From the NCBI GenBank assembly GCA_030750865.1, contig JASMHE010000008.1, positions 186,001 to 250,000 on the forward strand: a stretch of DNA of 64,000 nucleotides, read 5' to 3'. The notes under the pieces are model-generated. The model was given only the letters and a program-made list of their open reading frames with translations. It made no database searches and had not been told where the DNA came from. Made by a program: the position numbers and the translations under genes. This DNA comes from Alphaproteobacteria bacterium. GTDB lineage: Bacteria > Pseudomonadota > Alphaproteobacteria > Micavibrionales > Micavibrionaceae. Shown piece by piece: positions 62,040-64,000 of the stretch (within the stretch, counting starts at the first letter, position 1; every line of letters begins with the position of its first letter).

Positions 62040-62432
62040 TTAAAACGCGGGCGCGTGATCTACCGTGTTGTTGTCTTTGGCGTTGCTTGGTGTTTGCCAC
62101 ATTTTTTCAATGTTATAAAATTCGCGGACCTCAGGGCGGAAAAGATGAACGATAGCATCACCGGCATCAACAATGACCCAGTTACATTCGCCCATACCTT
62201 CGATATGAATATCTTTATATCCCAGAGATTTCAGGCGTTCAGCCAGCTTTTCAGCCATTGCGCCAACTTGGCGGCTTGACCGTCCGGACGCGATAATCAT
62301 GTGGTCCGCCAGCGCTGCGCTTTCGTCGAGTGCAATGCTTACAACGTCCTCTGCTTTATCGGCATCGAGTGACTGTTCGATTAAATCCTTTAATTTATTC
62401 GGATCTCCTGTTCCGTCTGTGTAACTTTCCAA
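62040..62432 (-). CDS. rsfS: Ribosome silencing factor RsfS, non-ATG start
   Basis: 130 residues. LKDLIEQSLDADKAEDVVSIALDESAALADHMIIASGRSSRQVGAMAEKL and ECNWVIVDAGDAIVHLF are the RsfS (DUF143) signature; the protein binds L14 and blocks subunit joining in starvation. No ATG lies near the start: in frame after a TAA come AAG AAG GAG AAA ATA GCC ATT TTG. AAGGAG is nine bases before ATT (62435) and twelve before TTG (62432). The TTG is used for coordinates, ATT is just as possible. Between nadD and rlmH, the usual order. Confidence 0.94.
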   Translation of the reverse strand: MESYTDGTGDPNKLKDLIEQSLDADKAEDVVSIALDESAALADHMIIASGRSSRQVGAMAEKLAERLKSLGYKDIHIEGMGECNWVIVDAGDAIVHLFRPEVREFYNIEKMWQTPSNAKDNNTVDHAPAF

Positions 62433-62709
62433 AATGGCTATTTTCTCCTTCTTTTAATGAATGTTGCGTTACAGCATTATCGCTCTAAACACGCAAAAGC
62501 GCCTTGATGTTTTTCAAGCATCAAAGCGCTCAAAATAACGTATTCAAAAGCAATGTGTGCATATGTCTGGCTTGGATTAGCCCTCATACACATACCTTTC
62601 TAATATCGTTACGAGATAACCTTATTCTCATACTACAATTTTACGCCTTTTTTGGGATCGCTGCAAGGAAACTTGTGTTGCGCTGCGTTATTATGCAGGA
62701 AAATATCGC
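62433..62709 (-). promoter_or_regulatory. 277-bp structured nadD-rsfS intergenic region
   Basis: No gene seen. It contains a 12-bp hairpin with one mismatch (62498-62530, AGCGC.TTGATG arms; on the minus strand followed by only TTT) and, just upstream in transcript order, a longer imperfect stem-loop (62553-62593; outer arms ATGTGT / ACACAT, inner GGC / GCC). The hairpins lie between the nadD stop and rsfS and may be a partial terminator or attenuator. Confidence 0.45.
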
Positions 62710-63327
62710 CTAAGTCATTGATTTTCTTATATCTGTGGATGAAATGTTAATCATTTTCTTTTGCTGGATCCAATAGGTGTTTCCAGCCTCCAGAGAGACA
62801 TTTTCAGGATATGACAGCATATGGTGATTCTGGGTTTTTAGCATCCGTAAGGGAAAATTTTTGATTAAATCCGTGGCAGGCGGTCGTGCAATATGTGCCG
62901 TTGGAACCAGGTTCAGGATATTCTTCCAATTATCCCATGTGTGGAAGGTTTTTGCATTGTCCATACCGCTGATCCAGATGAAATCCGTATCCTGAAAATA
63001 GGAGCGTAATTTGATCAATGTTTCAAAGGTTGTGCGGGATTCAAATTCTTTTTCCAGATTCGTGACGTGGATGCGTGGGTGCTGAACAATATCCTGACAC
63101 AAGGCATAGCGTTTTCTATACGGCATCAGCATACGGGCGCTTTTATGCGGGTTTTGTGGTGTGACAAGCCACCATATGGCGTCCAAACCCAACATGTGTA
63201 AAGCTGTGCGGCTAATATGAAGGTGCCCATGATGGGGTGGGTTGAACGATCCGCCCAGAAGCCCGATACGCCTATATTTCCATTTCTGGCTTGAATAGCG
63301 GTTGAAAGACGGTATTTCTTTTTTCAT
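62710..63327 (-). CDS. nadD: Nicotinate-nucleotide adenylyltransferase
   Basis: 205 residues. GLLGGSFNPPHHGHLHISRTALHMLGLDAIWWLVTPQNPHK contains the nucleotidyltransferase GxFxPxHxGH motif, and INISSTDIRKSM at the end is the ISSTxIR motif. Catalyses the NaMN-to-NaAD step of NAD synthesis. First gene of the nadD-rsfS-rlmH-envC-ctpA cluster. Confidence 0.96.
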   Translation of the reverse strand: MKKEIPSFNRYSSQKWKYRRIGLLGGSFNPPHHGHLHISRTALHMLGLDAIWWLVTPQNPHKSARMLMPYRKRYALCQDIVQHPRIHVTNLEKEFESRTTFETLIKLRSYFQDTDFIWISGMDNAKTFHTWDNWKNILNLVPTAHIARPPATDLIKNFPLRMLKTQNHHMLSYPENVSLEAGNTYWIQQKKMINISSTDIRKSMT

Positions 63328-63432
63328 GACAGACTATATTGCGGGCCTGTTTCCCGAAACGACAAGCCGCATTACCTTATTTGTATATGTGCCGGACAAC
63401 AGCACAGGTAAGCGCGTTCATAATGTTGTGTA

Positions 63433-63924
63433 TTAGTTGATACGCGATGAGATATTGGCCAGAGAGTCTTTGACGAGTTTCTCGTGATCTTTCTTGCCTA
63501 CCTTCTCGATAATGATTTGTTCTGTCGCTTCGACAGCCAAACGGGCGGCGTAATCACGAATTTCCTGCAAGGCTTCGTCTTCCATGCGACCCAAGCGTAC
63601 TTCCAGTTGTTGTTCGCGGCGCTGCAGCGTTTTCTGGATATCCTGTTCCGCGCTTTTCTTGATCTCTTCGGCGTGTTCTTTCGCTGTGGCGACGATTTCT
63701 TTGGCTTCTTTTGCCGCATCACGTTGTTTACGTTCGTACTGGGCGAGCAACTCTTGTGCTTCAACGCGCAGGGATTCTGCTGTTTCCAGTTCTTTTTTGA
63801 TCCCGTCAATGCGGGAATCCAGTGCCGTTGTTACTTTTGAACGGCCAAGTTTAAAACCGATCGATGCGAAGATCAGAAAAGAGATTAAAACCCAAGAGCC
63901 GGTATGTTCTAGAAACTCTAACAT
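63433..63924 (-). CDS. atpF: F0F1 ATP synthase subunit b
   Basis: 163 residues: one N-terminal membrane helix (WVLISFLIFASIGFKLG) followed by a long charged helix (about 35-150; RIDGIKKELETAESLRVEAQELLAQYERKQRDAAKEAKEIV), the peripheral stalk of ATP synthase. The ATG at 63924 is 3 bp after the stop of the upstream gene, so it ends the F0 operon. In alphaproteobacteria b normally follows b' (atpF'). Confidence 0.93.
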   Translation of the reverse strand: MLEFLEHTGSWVLISFLIFASIGFKLGRSKVTTALDSRIDGIKKELETAESLRVEAQELLAQYERKQRDAAKEAKEIVATAKEHAEEIKKSAEQDIQKTLQRREQQLEVRLGRMEDEALQEIRDYAARLAVEATEQIIIEKVGKKDHEKLVKDSLANISSRIN

Positions 63925-63927
63925 GAT

Positions 63928-64000
63928 TTATGCTGCCTTTTTCTTATGGAGTGCCGCGACAACGGACTTCGCGTTATCAACATCAAGATCAATGCCGACG
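63928..64000 (-). CDS. C-terminal end of upstream F0 gene (probably subunit b')
   Basis: Only the last ~23 codons are in the window: the minus-strand frame reads VGIDLDVDNAKSVVAALHKKKAA followed by TAA at 63928-63930. Position directly before atpF suggests subunit b' (atpF'), but the visible residues are too few to prove it. The gene is cut by the right edge. Confidence 0.6.
   Translation of the reverse strand, partial: VGIDLDVDNAKSVVAALHKKKAA

Noticed and set aside
61961-62279. Plus-strand open frames over rsfS and its downstream gap
   Set aside because: They overlap the well-supported minus-strand rsfS and have Cys-rich, non-protein-like composition.
1-64000. CRISPR arrays, insertion sequences and prophage genes
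   Set aside because: No regularly spaced repeats, transposases, integrases or structural phage genes were seen on reading the window.

Overview
The window looks like a chromosomal segment of an alphaproteobacterium with moderate GC. The evidence is marker genes and gene order: the lnt-corC-ybeY-phoH-miaB order, a PopZ-like polar protein, a TipN-like coiled-coil membrane protein, an ECF sigma factor paired with an NrsF-type anti-sigma, an NDUFS4-like complex I accessory subunit, the ruvCAB-ybgC-tolQRAB run, and an F0 operon with what looks like separate b and b' subunits. A deep-branching Rhodospirillales- or Micavibrio-like lineage is a guess, not something the sequence proves. The genetic code is standard, and no IS elements, prophage genes or CRISPR arrays were seen.

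Layout. 1-4.55 kb (minus): lnt (cut by the left edge), corC, ybeY, phoH, miaB. 4.6-7.6 kb (plus): a D-2-hydroxyacid dehydrogenase, a small exported protein and an AGCS sodium:amino-acid symporter. 7.9-11.9 kb: a 1359-residue coiled-coil membrane protein. 12.2-18.6 kb: a HAD phosphatase, a patatin lipase, an MsbA-like ABC exporter with a DUF192 protein, tRNA-Pro, the ECF sigma/anti-sigma pair, a complex I accessory subunit and tRNA-Arg.

18.7-28.7 kb is the outstanding region. A 517-bp AT-rich leader precedes three very large, closely spaced plus-strand genes: an unknown 788-residue protein; a 1108-residue protein with the full motif series of RNase J-type beta-CASP nucleases behind a roughly 350-residue N-terminal extension; and a 1212-residue protein whose N-terminal half aligns with exonuclease I (SbcB) but appears to have lost the His and last Asp of the DEDDh active site. 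The cluster lies between tRNA-Arg and tRNA-Asn. It reads as a nucleic-acid-processing system that I do not recognise as any named one.

28.9-41.9 kb: tRNA-Asn, tRNA-Cys, a Pcm-like methyltransferase, popZ, valS, an unknown gene, rpmE, epmA, then central carbon genes (fba, gap, tkt) and a ZapA pair. 42-47.6 kb (minus): an ornithine aminotransferase and three tandem TPR-glycosyltransferase-like paralogues. These lie between zapA and a probable 6S RNA followed by the 5-formyl-THF cyclo-ligase, splitting a trio that is normally adjacent.

47.7-57 kb (plus): 6S RNA, 5-FCL, a YmdB phosphoesterase, yebC, ruvC, ruvA, ruvB, ybgC, tolQ, tolR, tolA, tolB; pal does not follow tolB. 57-64 kb (minus): rppH, a divergent polysaccharide deacetylase, ctpA, an EnvC-like factor, rlmH, rsfS and nadD (a cell-wall and ribosome-maintenance cluster), then atpF and the end of an upstream F0 subunit.

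Two genes, phoH and rsfS, have no ATG at the position favoured by homology or Shine-Dalgarno spacing and seem to use CTG and ATT/TTG starts. Several intergenic hairpins and palindromes are listed as candidate regulatory sites.
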